From assembly GCA_043777675.1 (NCBI GenBank), contig JAYWHR010000070.1, positions 1 through 64,000 of the forward strand: a stretch of 64,000 nt of DNA, in the 5' to 3' direction. The stretch is from JANMDU01 sp043777675 (GTDB taxonomy: Bacteria > Pseudomonadota > Gammaproteobacteria > Burkholderiales > Burkholderiaceae_C). The position numbers and the translations under genes were made by a program. Of the stretch, positions 23,526 to 32,682 are shown piece after piece; within the stretch, counting starts at the first letter, position 1; every line of letters starts with the position of its first letter. The notes under the pieces were generated by a model. It saw only the letters and a program-made list of their open reading frames with translations. It was not told the origin of the DNA and searched no databases.

Positions 23526-24515
23526 ATACCACTTATCGAACACACACGCGGCAGCTTGCCAGAGATCGTGCACCCCGGTGCCATAGCCGTGGTCAACGCG
23601 CAAGGCCAATTGCTGCGCAGCGCTGGTGATGCGCAGGCCATGAGTTTTACGCGCTCCACCATCAAGCCTTTTCAGGCGCTGCCCTTCCTACAGGGCGGTG
23701 GCTTGAAGCATTTCAATTTCACGGAAAAGCAAACCGCCCTGCTCTGCGCCAGCCACAATGGCGAAGAGATGCATGTGGCGCAAGTCGATGACATGCTGCA
23801 CAAAATCAATCAGCCCTATAAAGCACTGCAATGCGGCTGTCATGTGCCGCTGCGCTTTTCTTATGGTGGCTTAAGCGCACCTGCTGATTTGCAATTCGAT
23901 GAACGCCACAACAATTGCAGCGGCAAACACACGGGCTTTCTCGCCTACTGCGTGCAGCATGGGTTGCCGCTTGAAAACCACCTCGCACCTGAACACCCTT
24001 TGCAACGTGCAATTCACAAAAGCGTGATGCAAGCCACGCAAGCCGATTCAAACCAACTAGTTGCTGGCACAGATGGCTGCTCCGCGCCCAATTACGCGAT
24101 GCCTCTGCACAATTTGGCGCATGCCTTTGCACGGCTGGCCAGCGGCGCGCGTGACCCTGAGCTGGGCGAGCCCTTTGCAGCACTGCGCGATGCTTTCGTC
24201 AAACACCCAGAAATGATCTCCGGCACAGGCCGCAACGATCTCGCGTTCACGCACGTGGGCCGTGGCGACTGGATCACAAAAATCGGCGCAGATGGCGTGC
24301 AAGTGATTGCGAGTATCAGCCGGCAGGAAGCCATTGCCATCAAAATGATCAGCGGAAACATGCATGCTCTGTATGCCGCAGCCGTCGTGGCGATGAACCA
24401 GTTGGGTTGGCTTGATGCAGCGCAGCGAGAAGCTTTGAAAGCTTGGTCGCCGCAGCCTTTGCTCAATGCGCGTGGCGTGCAAACAGGCGAGATTCGCGCC
24501 GCGTTTCAGTTATAA
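23517..24515 (+). CDS. L-asparaginase II family protein (thermolabile, rhizobial type)
   Basis: A 332-aa protein of the Asparaginase_II family, unrelated in fold to E. coli AnsB and thought to release ammonia from asparagine. Conserved segments: FTRSTIKPFQALPFL (SxxK-like nucleophile region, about 45), CASHNGEEMHV, the GCHVPLRFSY loop, NNCSGKHTGFLAYC (SGKH motif, about 138), GTDGCSAPNYAMPL and HPEMISGTGRNDLAF. The ATG lies inside a palindromic element and has no strong ribosome binding site. Downstream of urease, so both would supply ammonia. Tail overlaps convergent yaeQ by six bases. Confidence 0.88.
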   Translation: MKFIPLIEHTRGSLPEIVHPGAIAVVNAQGQLLRSAGDAQAMSFTRSTIKPFQALPFLQGGGLKHFNFTEKQTALLCASHNGEEMHVAQVDDMLHKINQPYKALQCGCHVPLRFSYGGLSAPADLQFDERHNNCSGKHTGFLAYCVQHGLPLENHLAPEHPLQRAIHKSVMQATQADSNQLVAGTDGCSAPNYAMPLHNLAHAFARLASGARDPELGEPFAALRDAFVKHPEMISGTGRNDLAFTHVGRGDWITKIGADGVQVIASISRQEAIAIKMISGNMHALYAAAVVAMNQLGWLDAAQREALKAWSPQPLLNARGVQTGEIRAAFQL

Positions 24516-25070
24516 AAGCTTTATCGGCTCTACATCCACAGAGCCCTTTTCGCTACTTAAAGAGAGCACGCCTTCTTGAATCGTCGCCTGCACATTCATA
24601 CTGCGCTCAGCCAGCGCTTCAAGTGCTTTTGCCGCCTCTGATGGCACTTGATACACGCTCAAATTGCGTGGCCGCGTGAGTTTGGTTTGAATACCCTTCC
24701 ACCAAACCGGCGTGGCGTGGTTAAAGGCATACACATGCACCTCATCGGCCTTGCCGCAAGCCTTGATGATCGGTTTGTCTTCCGGCTGCCCCACTTCCAC
24801 CCAGAGCCGAATCGCACCCGTGAAATCTTTGAGCACCACGTCTGCCTCATCCGGGTCAGACATCCCCGCGCCAAAGCCCAGTGTTCCATCACCATTGCAA
24901 ATGCTTTGCAGCTTATAAGCTTGCAGCGCAAACGCCACCAAACGAATCATCATGCGCTCATCTGTCTCGCTCGGGTGGCGCGCCAATGTCAGCGCATGGT
25001 CAGCGTAGTAGCCATGATCAATATCTGCGATTTGGATACTGGCTTTGTAAATGGTGGATTTGATGGCCAT
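24510..25070 (-). CDS. yaeQ: YaeQ family protein
   Basis: A 186-aa protein of the YaeQ family, a PD-(D/E)xK-like fold of unknown biochemical role; early claims of a transcription link to RfaH are not settled. The start ATG (25068-25070) gives MAIKSTIYKASIQIADIDHG, the classic N-terminus; a longer frame running into the tRNA-Ser gene is rejected. Conserved YYADHALTLARHPSETDERMM and LWVEVGQPEDKPIIKAC (the Glu and Lys of the nuclease-like core) are visible. The tRNA terminator and tRNA-Ser lie just upstream on the same strand. Confidence 0.92.
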   Translation of the reverse strand: MAIKSTIYKASIQIADIDHGYYADHALTLARHPSETDERMMIRLVAFALQAYKLQSICNGDGTLGFGAGMSDPDEADVVLKDFTGAIRLWVEVGQPEDKPIIKACGKADEVHVYAFNHATPVWWKGIQTKLTRPRNLSVYQVPSEAAKALEALAERSMNVQATIQEGVLSLSSEKGSVDVEPIKLL

Positions 25071-25084
25071 GACGAGTCTCAAAC

Positions 25085-25118
25085 AAAAAAGCCCCACGCA
25101 AACGGCAGTGGGGCTTGT
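25085..25118 (-). terminator. Rho-independent terminator after tRNA-Ser
   Basis: On the minus strand AAGCCCCACTGCCGTTTGCG followed by TGGGGCTTTTTTG: a stem of GCCCCAC with GTGGGGC and a six-T run, starting about 9 bases after the tRNA CCA end. Confidence 0.85.
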
Positions 25119-25126
25119 CTCAATAC

Positions 25127-25216
25127 TGGCGGAGGCTGTGAGATTCGAACTCACGGGGGACTCACATCCCCGGCAGTTTTCAAGACTGCTGGTTTAAACC
25201 GCTCACCCAAACCTCC
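25127..25216 (-). tRNA. tRNA-Ser(UGA)
   Basis: A 90-base class II tRNA with encoded CCA (25127-25129). The acceptor stem GGAGGTT pairs with AGCCTCC with one G-T wobble and discriminator G, as in serine tRNAs. The anticodon TGA is at 25180-25182 (TCA on the plus strand), reading UCA codons. The long variable arm and GTTCGAATC T-loop fit. Confidence 0.97.
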
Positions 25217-25235
25217 AGCGGAACAGTATTTTAAT

Positions 25236-26444
25236 CTAAGCAAGGAACATCGCTTGCAAATCGCTCAAAAAATCTAACCCGCGCGTGGTGGGGCGCACAT
25301 GGGTGAAATCGCGCTCAATCAGGCCTTTGGCTTCTGCCTCGTTGAGCTGCTTTTGGATGGAGGTGATGGGCAAACCCGTGCGCTCGGAAAAATCTGCCAG
25401 CGCGAAGCCGCCGGTTAGGCGCAGGGCGTTGAGCATGAATTCAAAGGGTAAATCGGTGCGGCTCACTTCGGTCTCTTGCACCATGCAATCCCACGGTTTC
25501 GCGGATAAAGCTTTATCCATGTAGAGCTTGGGCTCGCGGGCTTTGACTTGGCGCATCACGCGGTGGGCGAAGCTAAGCTTTCCGTGCGCGCCTGCGCCGA
25601 TACCGAGATAGTCGCCAAATTGCCAGTAGTTGGTGTTGTGAACGCTACGTTTATTTGGCTTAGCAAATGCAGAGATTTCATAGCGCTCCAAGCCTTGAGC
25701 TGCGGTGAGTTCAATGATGCGGTCGAGCATGTCGTATGCATCGTCATCGACAGGCAAATTTTTTGGCGTGAATTTAGCGAAGTAGGTGTTGGGCTCAATC
25801 GTGAGGTGATAAATGCTGATGTGGGGCGGCTTGAATTGGAGAGCGGTTTGAACATCTTGCTCGCATTGCACGAGACTTTGACCGGGCAAGGCATACATGA
25901 TGTCAATATTGAATGCATCGAAATTCATAGCAGCCTCTTCAATGGCTGCTTTCGCTTGCGCACTGTTATGCACACGGCCTAGGACTTTGAGATGAGCATC
26001 ATTGAAGCTTTGCACACCGATGGACAGGCGCGTGACACCGGCTTGACGGAAGGCTTTGAAGCGGTCTTTCTCAAACGTGCCTGGGTTGGCCTCTAGCGTG
26101 ATTTCGCAGCCTGCCTCCAAAGGCAATCGCGCACGCACGGCGGCGAGCAAATAATCAATCGAATCAGGAGAAAACAAACTGGGCGTGCCGCCACCTATGA
26201 AAATGCTATGGACTCTGCGCCCCCAAACCAGCGGCAGGCTCATTTCTAGATCAGCAATCAGCGCTTGCAAATAGCGCTGCTCCGTATCCTGCTGCAGAGC
26301 ACCTCCGCCAGCAACTTCATGCGAATTGAAATCGCAATACGGGCATTTCTTGAGGCACCAAGGTAAATGAATATAAAGCGAGAGCGGCGGTAGGCTAGGC
26401 AGACGCAGCGTGCCTTCGCGCATGTAGTGTTGGATGTCTTGCAT
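25236..26444 (-). CDS. hemW: HemW, radical SAM heme chaperone (HemN-like)
   Basis: Radical-SAM protein of 402 aa that binds heme and is thought to hand it to respiratory enzymes. The iron-sulfur motif CLKKCPYCDF (about residues 29-38) follows LSLYIHLPW. FIGGGTPSLF, ITLEANPG, SIGVQSFND and HNTNYWQFGDYLGIGAGAHG (the HNxxYW heme-binding motif typical of HemW) are present. It lacks the N-terminal extension of true oxygen-independent coproporphyrinogen oxidase. Its C-terminal winged-helix part (TGLPITSIQKQLNEAEAKGL) is complete. tRNA-Ser lies 19 bases downstream. Confidence 0.92.
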   Translation of the reverse strand: MQDIQHYMREGTLRLPSLPPLSLYIHLPWCLKKCPYCDFNSHEVAGGGALQQDTEQRYLQALIADLEMSLPLVWGRRVHSIFIGGGTPSLFSPDSIDYLLAAVRARLPLEAGCEITLEANPGTFEKDRFKAFRQAGVTRLSIGVQSFNDAHLKVLGRVHNSAQAKAAIEEAAMNFDAFNIDIMYALPGQSLVQCEQDVQTALQFKPPHISIYHLTIEPNTYFAKFTPKNLPVDDDAYDMLDRIIELTAAQGLERYEISAFAKPNKRSVHNTNYWQFGDYLGIGAGAHGKLSFAHRVMRQVKAREPKLYMDKALSAKPWDCMVQETEVSRTDLPFEFMLNALRLTGGFALADFSERTGLPITSIQKQLNEAEAKGLIERDFTHVRPTTRGLDFLSDLQAMFLA

Positions 26445-26518
26445 GAATGATGAGATTGGACACTAAATTTCACTGCTGGGCGAAGACTTGGCTATTTTGG
26501 GATTTAGAACAGCCGAAA

Positions 26519-26680
26519 ACCGGACGCAGAAGACGCAAAGGTTACGCAGAAGGAATACCAAAAAGAGAAATGCAAGGAAGCCCGTTCTTGTTAGGCCTTA
26601 TCTCAAAAGAGTTTTGTTTTTTCTGCATTTTCTGCGTCTTCTGCGTCTTCTGCGTAACCTTTGCGTCTTCTGCGTCCGGC
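26519..26680. repeat. long inverted repeat of the GCAGAAGACGC type, copy 3
   Basis: CCGGACGCAGAAGACGCAAA (26520-26539) then GGTTACGCAGAAGG, mirrored by CTGCGTAACCTTTGCGTCTT and CTGCGTCCGG (to 26679), with TCTGCGTCTTC repeated inside the right arm. Arms of about 34 bases are nearly perfect. It separates the 3' end of the ABC ATPase gene from the hemW start. Confidence 0.9.
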
Positions 26681-26697
26681 TGTTCTGTCTTGCTGTT

Positions 26698-27390
<693 letters not shown>

Positions 27391-27405
27391 TGGACGTGCC
27401 TTGAT

Positions 27406-29571
27406 TTAGAAAGGCATACGAGGGCCAGTGCTGCCCGGGCGAGCACCCGGCGCAGCGGCTGCGCCACCGCTCACACCTGTGATCACCGTTGCGCCTTCTT
27501 TGAAAAGATCGGCATTCGGGCTGTTGGGTTGCACGATCAACTCGGTCGATGTGCCATCGGTGATACCTAGGCGCACGTTGTAGGCCACGGGTTTGCCTTG
27601 TTCGTTAAGCAGATAAATGCGGCCACGCGAGCTTGTGCGGCTGCCCATTTCAGCTTGTAGCGCGGCATATTTCGTCTTCTGCTCGGGTGTGAGGAAATCA
27701 TTCACTTTGGCGCGCAGCTCGGCCATGATGCGCTCGCGCACTTTCGGGCGATCTTCTGGCGTGGCATCGCGCATGGCGGAGAATTTGGGGCGCGTCTCAG
27801 CAAACAGCGCATCGAGCTTTTGCTGCTGATCGGCGCTAAGCTGCAATTCACTGACCAAGCGATTGCGCAATTCTCCCAAAGGCCCGCCGCCACCGGTGCC
27901 CGCCCCACCGCCGCCCCCACCTGCACCTCCAGTTGGCGCGGCTGCAGATGCAGCTGGCGATGCGGATACGGCAGCGCCAGCCACAGGGCCCGTAGCAGCA
28001 TTTTTTTCATCGTTTATAGAGGCTTTTGAGCCAGTAGCCGGCATAGAATCTGCGCGAGGCGCTATTGAATTAGGAGCAATTTGTACCGCAGCGGATGGCG
28101 ACGGAGGTGCAGCGCTAGCAGCTGCTGGGCGGTTACCGCTGCTTGGCGCCGGCGTGTTGGCAATTAACTCTTGGTATTTTTTTCGCTGATCAGCGTTGAG
28201 CATCGCGGAGATTTTGCTGCGCATCTCCGCAGTGATTTTCTCTCTTGCGCCTTGGCGCTCGGCCTCATCCATATCGCGCACGCCCAAGAATTTAGGGCGC
28301 ATCTCGGTTTGAATTGCATCAAGCTTGGCTTGTTGATCAGATGTGAGCTGTAGCTCCGAGATCAAGCGTTCACGCTGTGCAGCAAAGCCTCCACCACCCC
28401 CGCCCGTACCACCACCGCTGCCGGCTGGTTGCGCTACGGCTTCGCTGAAGAAGCTGAAGCCAGTACGCCCTGATTTCGGAGCAGAAGCGCCAGAAGAAGG
28501 AGCAGACGACCCTCCGCTAGCCGGCTCCACACCGGCAATCCTTACACGCAGCGCAGCATTCGGAATCTTCAGCACATTTTCTCGGCTCTCGGTGACCACG
28601 CGCACATTGGCAGTCATCCCTGGCAGCAAGCGCCCTGCGCTGTTGGTAAAGCCCACCACGGCAACATACGTCACCACATTAGCCACGTTTTGCGCGGCCT
28701 TGCGCACTTGGCGCACTTCGCCTTCAAAGGTTTGCCCGGGGAATGCATCTACGGTAAACGTAGCGCGCTGGCCAGTGCGAATACGGCTCACATCGGCCTC
28801 GTCAATACTCGCATCCACCTGCATATCCGATAAATTTTGCGCGATCACAAACAGCTCAGGCGATTGCAAGCTGGCGGCCACCGTTTGCCCCTTCTCAATC
28901 GCGCGCTTGATCACGATCCCATTCACAGGCGAGGTGATCTTCGTGCGCTGCAAATCAATGCGCGCCTGAGAAAGAGCCGCATCGCGCTGTGCCACATTCG
29001 CTTGCGCTGATTTGACTTGTGCATTCGTCACCGCGAGCTGAGCTTGGGTAGATTTCAAGCTCTCGCCAGATGTGTTCACCAAAGCGCGGGCTCTATCGGC
29101 CTCACTCTGCGCAATGAATTGCTTCTCTGCCAAATCTTTTTTCCGCTCAAAATCGCGCTGCGCCTCAGCCACATCCACTTGAGAGCGAGAAATAGCGGCA
29201 TTCGATGCCAACACATTGGCTTGCGCGCTCAATACGGCAGCTCTAGCCACATCTACATCCGCCATCGCTTGCCGCACACGGAATTCGAAGGTCTCTGGAT
29301 CAATCTGCGCAATCAGTTGACCCGCCTTCACCTCTGAATTGAAATCCACATACAACTCTTTGATCTGCCCGCTCACCTGCGTGCCCACGCTCACCTGCGT
29401 GACGGGATTGACTGCGCCGCTGGCCGACACGCTGGCGGCCAAGTTGCCACGATCTATTTTTGCCGTGCGGTATTGCATATCGCTGTTCTTGTCTTGGTTT
29501 GAATACCACCACGCGCCACCGCCGGCGGCGGCCAACACAACAAAAGCGCTGATCCAAAGAGATTTCTTCAT
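27406..29571 (-). CDS. MacA-like periplasmic adaptor with two inserted Spy-like (LTxxQ) modules
   Basis: A 721-aa membrane-fusion protein, about twice the usual length. Start chosen at 29571 (MKKSLWISAFVVLAAAGGGA), an N-terminal membrane anchor. Residues about 40-370 are the standard adaptor: VSVGTQVSGQIKELYVDFNS, a long coiled coil (about 95-215) and the barrel. Then follow two glycine-linker-separated helical modules (about 394-474 and 565-644), each with paired LTxxQ-like motifs (LTSDQQAKLD, LNADQRKKY; LSADQQQKLD, LTPEQKTKY) and RPKF. The adaptor resumes with GRIYLLNEQGKPVAYNVRLG. A palindromic element encodes residues 497-514 in the linker. Confidence 0.85.
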   Translation of the reverse strand: MKKSLWISAFVVLAAAGGGAWWYSNQDKNSDMQYRTAKIDRGNLAASVSASGAVNPVTQVSVGTQVSGQIKELYVDFNSEVKAGQLIAQIDPETFEFRVRQAMADVDVARAAVLSAQANVLASNAAISRSQVDVAEAQRDFERKKDLAEKQFIAQSEADRARALVNTSGESLKSTQAQLAVTNAQVKSAQANVAQRDAALSQARIDLQRTKITSPVNGIVIKRAIEKGQTVAASLQSPELFVIAQNLSDMQVDASIDEADVSRIRTGQRATFTVDAFPGQTFEGEVRQVRKAAQNVANVVTYVAVVGFTNSAGRLLPGMTANVRVVTESRENVLKIPNAALRVRIAGVEPASGGSSAPSSGASAPKSGRTGFSFFSEAVAQPAGSGGGTGGGGGGFAAQRERLISELQLTSDQQAKLDAIQTEMRPKFLGVRDMDEAERQGAREKITAEMRSKISAMLNADQRKKYQELIANTPAPSSGNRPAAASAAPPSPSAAVQIAPNSIAPRADSMPATGSKASINDEKNAATGPVAGAAVSASPAASAAAPTGGAGGGGGGAGTGGGGPLGELRNRLVSELQLSADQQQKLDALFAETRPKFSAMRDATPEDRPKVRERIMAELRAKVNDFLTPEQKTKYAALQAEMGSRTSSRGRIYLLNEQGKPVAYNVRLGITDGTSTELIVQPNSPNADLFKEGATVITGVSGGAAAAPGARPGSTGPRMPF
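28031..28080 (+). repeat. 50-bp palindromic element, in frame in the adaptor gene
   Basis: Plus strand: CCAGTAGCCGGCATAGAATC then TGCGCGAGGCGCTATTGAAT. The gene is on the minus strand, so the element is read in reverse and encodes PNSIAPRADSMPATGS, in the same frame as the reverse copies in ureD and the histidine kinase. Confidence 0.9.
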
Positions 29572-29708
29572 GATGCTGATTGTAGGAGCGCAGCCTCTTA
29601 CCGATATGTCTGGGTGGTAAACCCTTAACGAGCGCATTTCGCACCCATAAATCTGCATTTCATCGCAAACCGCTGGCCTGCAAAGCGCTGCACAGGCACA
29701 TTAGCGGC

Positions 29709-30113
29709 ATGCAAACTCTCTCCTCACTTTCCCCGCAAATCATCATCCATCTCGCTGCAGCCCTTAGCGCCGCTGCGCTCGGGCCTTTTGCGTTGTGGGC
29801 ACGCCTGTCCGGCAAACAACGCCCCAAGCTGCATCGCGCCTTTGGCTACGCTTGGGTCACGATGATGTTGATCACGGCCATCTCCGCCCTCTTCATTCAT
29901 TCCCATTTTCCAGTGTGGTCTCGCTTTTCGTGGATTCATCTTTTCATCCCCGCCACCCTCATTGGCCTCTTCGGTGCTTTTTGGCATCTCGCCAAAGGCA
30001 ACATTGCCGGCCATCGCAAAAATATGCTCCGCTTGTATTTCGGCGCATGTCTTGGCGCGGGGGTGTTCACCTTGCTGCCTGGCCGCTTTCTCGGTCAATT
30101 CATTTGGAGCTAA
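29709..30113 (+). CDS. DUF2306 membrane protein
   Basis: A 134-aa integral membrane protein with four predicted helices: IIIHLAAALSAAALGPFALW (about 10-30), AWVTMMLITAISALFIH, IHLFIPATLIGLFGAFWHLA and YFGACLGAGVFTLLPG. KLHRAFGYAWV and the central His residues are typical of the DUF2306 family, of unknown function. Divergent from the adaptor gene over 137 bases and followed 18 bases later by a small 2TM protein, probably one transcript. Confidence 0.8.
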   Translation: MQTLSSLSPQIIIHLAAALSAAALGPFALWARLSGKQRPKLHRAFGYAWVTMMLITAISALFIHSHFPVWSRFSWIHLFIPATLIGLFGAFWHLAKGNIAGHRKNMLRLYFGACLGAGVFTLLPGRFLGQFIWS

Positions 30114-30131
30114 CTTTTTCAGGAGTACACC

Positions 30132-30455
30132 ATGAGCCACGCCTACAACTTTTCCAACCCATCCCCAAAATCCACTCTGAGCCCCAGCGAAATCGAGCGC
30201 CTCGCCCGCCGCCGCGCAGGCGCAAAGCTAGGTTGGTTCATCCACTGTGCAGTCTTCGTCTGCGTTAACGCTTTGCTCATGACGATTTCTCTGGCCAACG
30301 GTAAGCCTTGGGCATTTTTCCCACTTATGGGCTGGGGGCTCGGCTTGGCGATTCATGGTGCGCTAGTTTGGCTTGGCAGCCCCGGCAGCGTCTTGCATGA
30401 GAGGCTATTGCAATCCGAACGTGCGCGTTTGCAAGCACGGCGCGATCCTTGGTGA
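30132..30455 (+). CDS. 2TM-domain protein
   Basis: A 107-aa protein with the 2TM-domain pattern: a basic N-terminal helix (EIERLARRRAGAKLGWFIHC), two hydrophobic segments (CAVFVCVNALLMTISLA and FPLMGWGLGLAIHGALVWLG) and a short basic tail. This domain often stands beside or is fused to LytS-type histidine kinases, and such a kinase gene lies 173 bases downstream, which supports a shared role. AGGAG lies 10 bases before the ATG. Confidence 0.82.
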   Translation: MSHAYNFSNPSPKSTLSPSEIERLARRRAGAKLGWFIHCAVFVCVNALLMTISLANGKPWAFFPLMGWGLGLAIHGALVWLGSPGSVLHERLLQSERARLQARRDPW

Positions 30456-30628
30456 ATACCTTACACGGATTCATGATGCGTCAAATCTTTCAAGAAATAC
30501 CGGTCTGGGTCTGTCCACGGCTTCTGATTTTGATGGCTGGGAGCTTCAAGCAATCGCAATCGCATACGCGCTCTGCGCTCAACGGGCATCAGCCACATCA
30601 AGCCGTTTGAATCCCATTTACCTGCACA

Positions 30629-31831
30629 ATGACCATCATGAGCACTGCTTCTATGTTTATTCCGGGAGTCCACCAAGCTACTGAAGCGGCGCGGATGCTG
30701 CCGCGCTGGGCGCGGGGCTGGGCTGTGATGAGGCCATGCAGATTTGTGCTGCTGCGCCATGGCTGGCAGGTGGCCTTGTTTTGTGTCGCTATTTGTCTTG
30801 TGCTGTCGCTCTTTCAGCCAGGCGTGCCTTTGTGGCGGCAAATGGTTTATTCGCTGCCCATGGGCATGGTGACGTGGGCTTTGATTGATGGTGGGCGCTT
30901 TTTTCTTGATCAAGACTCGCCCTATCTGTTTCCTCGCGGCTGGCGCGGCGTTGCGCTGATCGTGGGAGGGGTCTTCTTGGGGTTCCTGTTGGGCACACTG
31001 ATTGGTGATGCGATCAACGGCCAGTCCAGCTTCAGCCTCATGCGCCGCTCACCCCAGTTTTTCGTCTATATCTTCCTGTTTAGCATGGCCTCGGGCATTG
31101 GCATTTCGCTGTTTTTCTATAACCAAGGCAAAAGCGCTTATTTGCTGGCCGAGATTGAAGCCAAAAGTCGTCAAGCCACTGAGGCACAGCTCAAATTATT
31201 GCAAAGCCAGCTCGATCCCCACATGCTTTTTAACACGCTGGCCAATCTGCGCGCGCTCATTCCACATGAGCCAGAGCGTGCCGTGCAAATGCTCGATCAG
31301 CTGGGTGATTTCCTGCGCGCCACGCTTAGCGCTTCAAGGGCGCAAGAACACAGCTTGCAAGCGGAGTTTGATCGGCTGCGCGACTATCTCTCGCTCATGC
31401 ATATCCGCTTGGGCGAGCGTCTGCGCTTTCACCTCGATTTGCCACAAGAGCTGACGCGGGTCTTAGTGCCCACCTTGATTCTGCAAAGCTTGGTGGAAAA
31501 CGCTATTGAGCATGGCCTAGAGCCCAAAGTCGGCGGCGGCACGGTGTGGATCACGGCTTCAAAAAAAGGTGAGCAGCTCATTCTTCAAGTCAGCGACGAT
31601 GGCATGGGCTTTGATACGGAAGCTGCGCACGATCAGGTCACCCAAGGCTTTGGCCTCGCTCAAGTGCGCGAGCGTTTGCAAAGCTGGTATGGCAGCCAAA
31701 ATACTATAGATTTGATAGCAGTCCGCGCAATGAATACAAGGGCTACTCCTGCTTTTGACGCTAATAAAGCAGTCAAAATGGATATCTCACCCGGCTGCCA
31801 AGTCACCCTCATGCTGCCGCTGCGAACATGA
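30629..31831 (+). CDS. LytS/YehU-type sensor histidine kinase
   Basis: A 400-aa membrane kinase of the His_kinase (LytS) family. Four hydrophobic segments occupy residues about 45-170. The cytoplasmic phospho-acceptor motif LLQSQLDPHMLFNTLANLRA (His about 200) and ATPase motifs LVENAIEHGLEPK (N-box) and DDGMGF follow. Between WYGSQ and PGCQVTLMLPL, where such kinases have a short turn, about 25 residues (NTIDLIAVRAMNTRATPAFD and on, 357-380) are added by a reverse palindromic element. The stop overlaps the regulator start by four bases. Signal unknown. Confidence 0.9.
   Translation: MTIMSTASMFIPGVHQATEAARMLPRWARGWAVMRPCRFVLLRHGWQVALFCVAICLVLSLFQPGVPLWRQMVYSLPMGMVTWALIDGGRFFLDQDSPYLFPRGWRGVALIVGGVFLGFLLGTLIGDAINGQSSFSLMRRSPQFFVYIFLFSMASGIGISLFFYNQGKSAYLLAEIEAKSRQATEAQLKLLQSQLDPHMLFNTLANLRALIPHEPERAVQMLDQLGDFLRATLSASRAQEHSLQAEFDRLRDYLSLMHIRLGERLRFHLDLPQELTRVLVPTLILQSLVENAIEHGLEPKVGGGTVWITASKKGEQLILQVSDDGMGFDTEAAHDQVTQGFGLAQVRERLQSWYGSQNTIDLIAVRAMNTRATPAFDANKAVKMDISPGCQVTLMLPLRT
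31700..31760 (-). repeat. 50-bp palindromic element, reverse, in frame in the histidine kinase
   Basis: Minus strand: AGTAGCCCTTGTATTCATTG then CGCGGACTGCTATCAAATCT. The TGCGC and TGCTAT blocks are intact, while GGC of the core is altered. Sense reading: NTIDLIAVRAMNTRATPA. Confidence 0.75.
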
Positions 31832-32676
31832 GCCCGCAGAGCCTTACCGCCCTGATCGCCGAAGACGAGCCTTTGCTCGCGGAGGCCTTGCAGCGCGAGC
31901 TGGCCACGCTTTGGCCGCAGCTGCAAACGCAGATCGCGACCGATGGCCTGCAAGCCGTCGAGCAGGCGCTTGAGCTACTGCCGCAATTGCTGTTTTTCGA
32001 CGTGCGCATGCCCGGCCAATCGGGCTTAGAAGCCGCGCAAGAGATCGCCGAACGCTGGCCATCAGGCCGCAGGCTGCCACTTCTGATTTTCGTCACCGCG
32101 TTTGACGAATATGCCGTCAAAGCCTTCGAGCAATCTGCGGTGGACTACATTGTCAAACCTGTCAAAACAGTGCGTTTACAGCAAACTTTAGAGCGAATTA
32201 GGCCTTTAGCCGGCGTATTCCATGCGCAGAGTGCTATTCAATCAATAGCATTGCCTGAAATCTTGGATACCGATGAGCCGATGCTCAATGCCTTGCGCAG
32301 CTTGCTGCGCACGCCCCTCGATGCCCTCATCAGCACGCCTAGCCTGCAACGCATCCAAGCCAGCGTCGGCAGCCAAATCATCGTTGTGCCGCTATCAGAA
32401 GTCGCCTATTTTGAAGCTGCAGACAAATACGTTCGCGTACTCACCGGCATTGAAAAACCCGAGCGCGAACTGCTGATTCGCACACCCATCAAAGACCTCT
32501 TGCCCCAACTCAAACCCGATGAATTTTGGCAAATCCACCGTAGTACCGTGGTGCGCGTCAGCTTGATCGAAGCTGTGCAACGTGATGCAACAGGCCGGCT
32601 CACATTGAGCCTGCGAGGCCGCCTAGATAAGTTAATGGTTAGCAGGCTTTACGCTGCACAATTCAAAGCGATGTGA
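31828..32676 (+). CDS. LytTR-family response regulator
   Basis: A 282-aa DNA-binding regulator, partner of the kinase. The receiver domain (about 5-120) has EDEP acidic residues, phospho-acceptor Asp in LLFFDVRMPG (about 56), VTAFDEYAVKAF and the conserved Lys in YIVKPVK. The linker (125-141, LAGVFHAQSAIQSIA) is a forward palindromic element. The LytTR domain (about 175-280) shows VPLSEVAYFEAADKYVRV and FWQIHRSTVVRVSLIEAVQR. It faces lacI-type gene end-to-end. Target genes are unknown; the 2TM/DUF2306 genes upstream are candidates. Confidence 0.92.
   Translation: MSPQSLTALIAEDEPLLAEALQRELATLWPQLQTQIATDGLQAVEQALELLPQLLFFDVRMPGQSGLEAAQEIAERWPSGRRLPLLIFVTAFDEYAVKAFEQSAVDYIVKPVKTVRLQQTLERIRPLAGVFHAQSAIQSIALPEILDTDEPMLNALRSLLRTPLDALISTPSLQRIQASVGSQIIVVPLSEVAYFEAADKYVRVLTGIEKPERELLIRTPIKDLLPQLKPDEFWQIHRSTVVRVSLIEAVQRDATGRLTLSLRGRLDKLMVSRLYAAQFKAM
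32204..32250 (+). repeat. 50-bp palindromic element, forward, in frame in the response regulator
   Basis: CTTTAGCCGGCGTATTCCAT then GCGCAGAGTGCTATTCAATC and AATAGCA. It encodes PLAGVFHAQSAIQSIA, matching the frame and pattern of the valS copy (PVGGVSIAQGAIDSVA) residue by residue. Confidence 0.88.
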
Positions 32677-32682
32677 CTGGCA

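Noticed and set aside
24510..25154. Longer YaeQ protein starting inside the tRNA-Ser gene
   Set aside because: The extra residues are encoded by the terminator and tRNA; the ATG at 25070 gives the family N-terminus.
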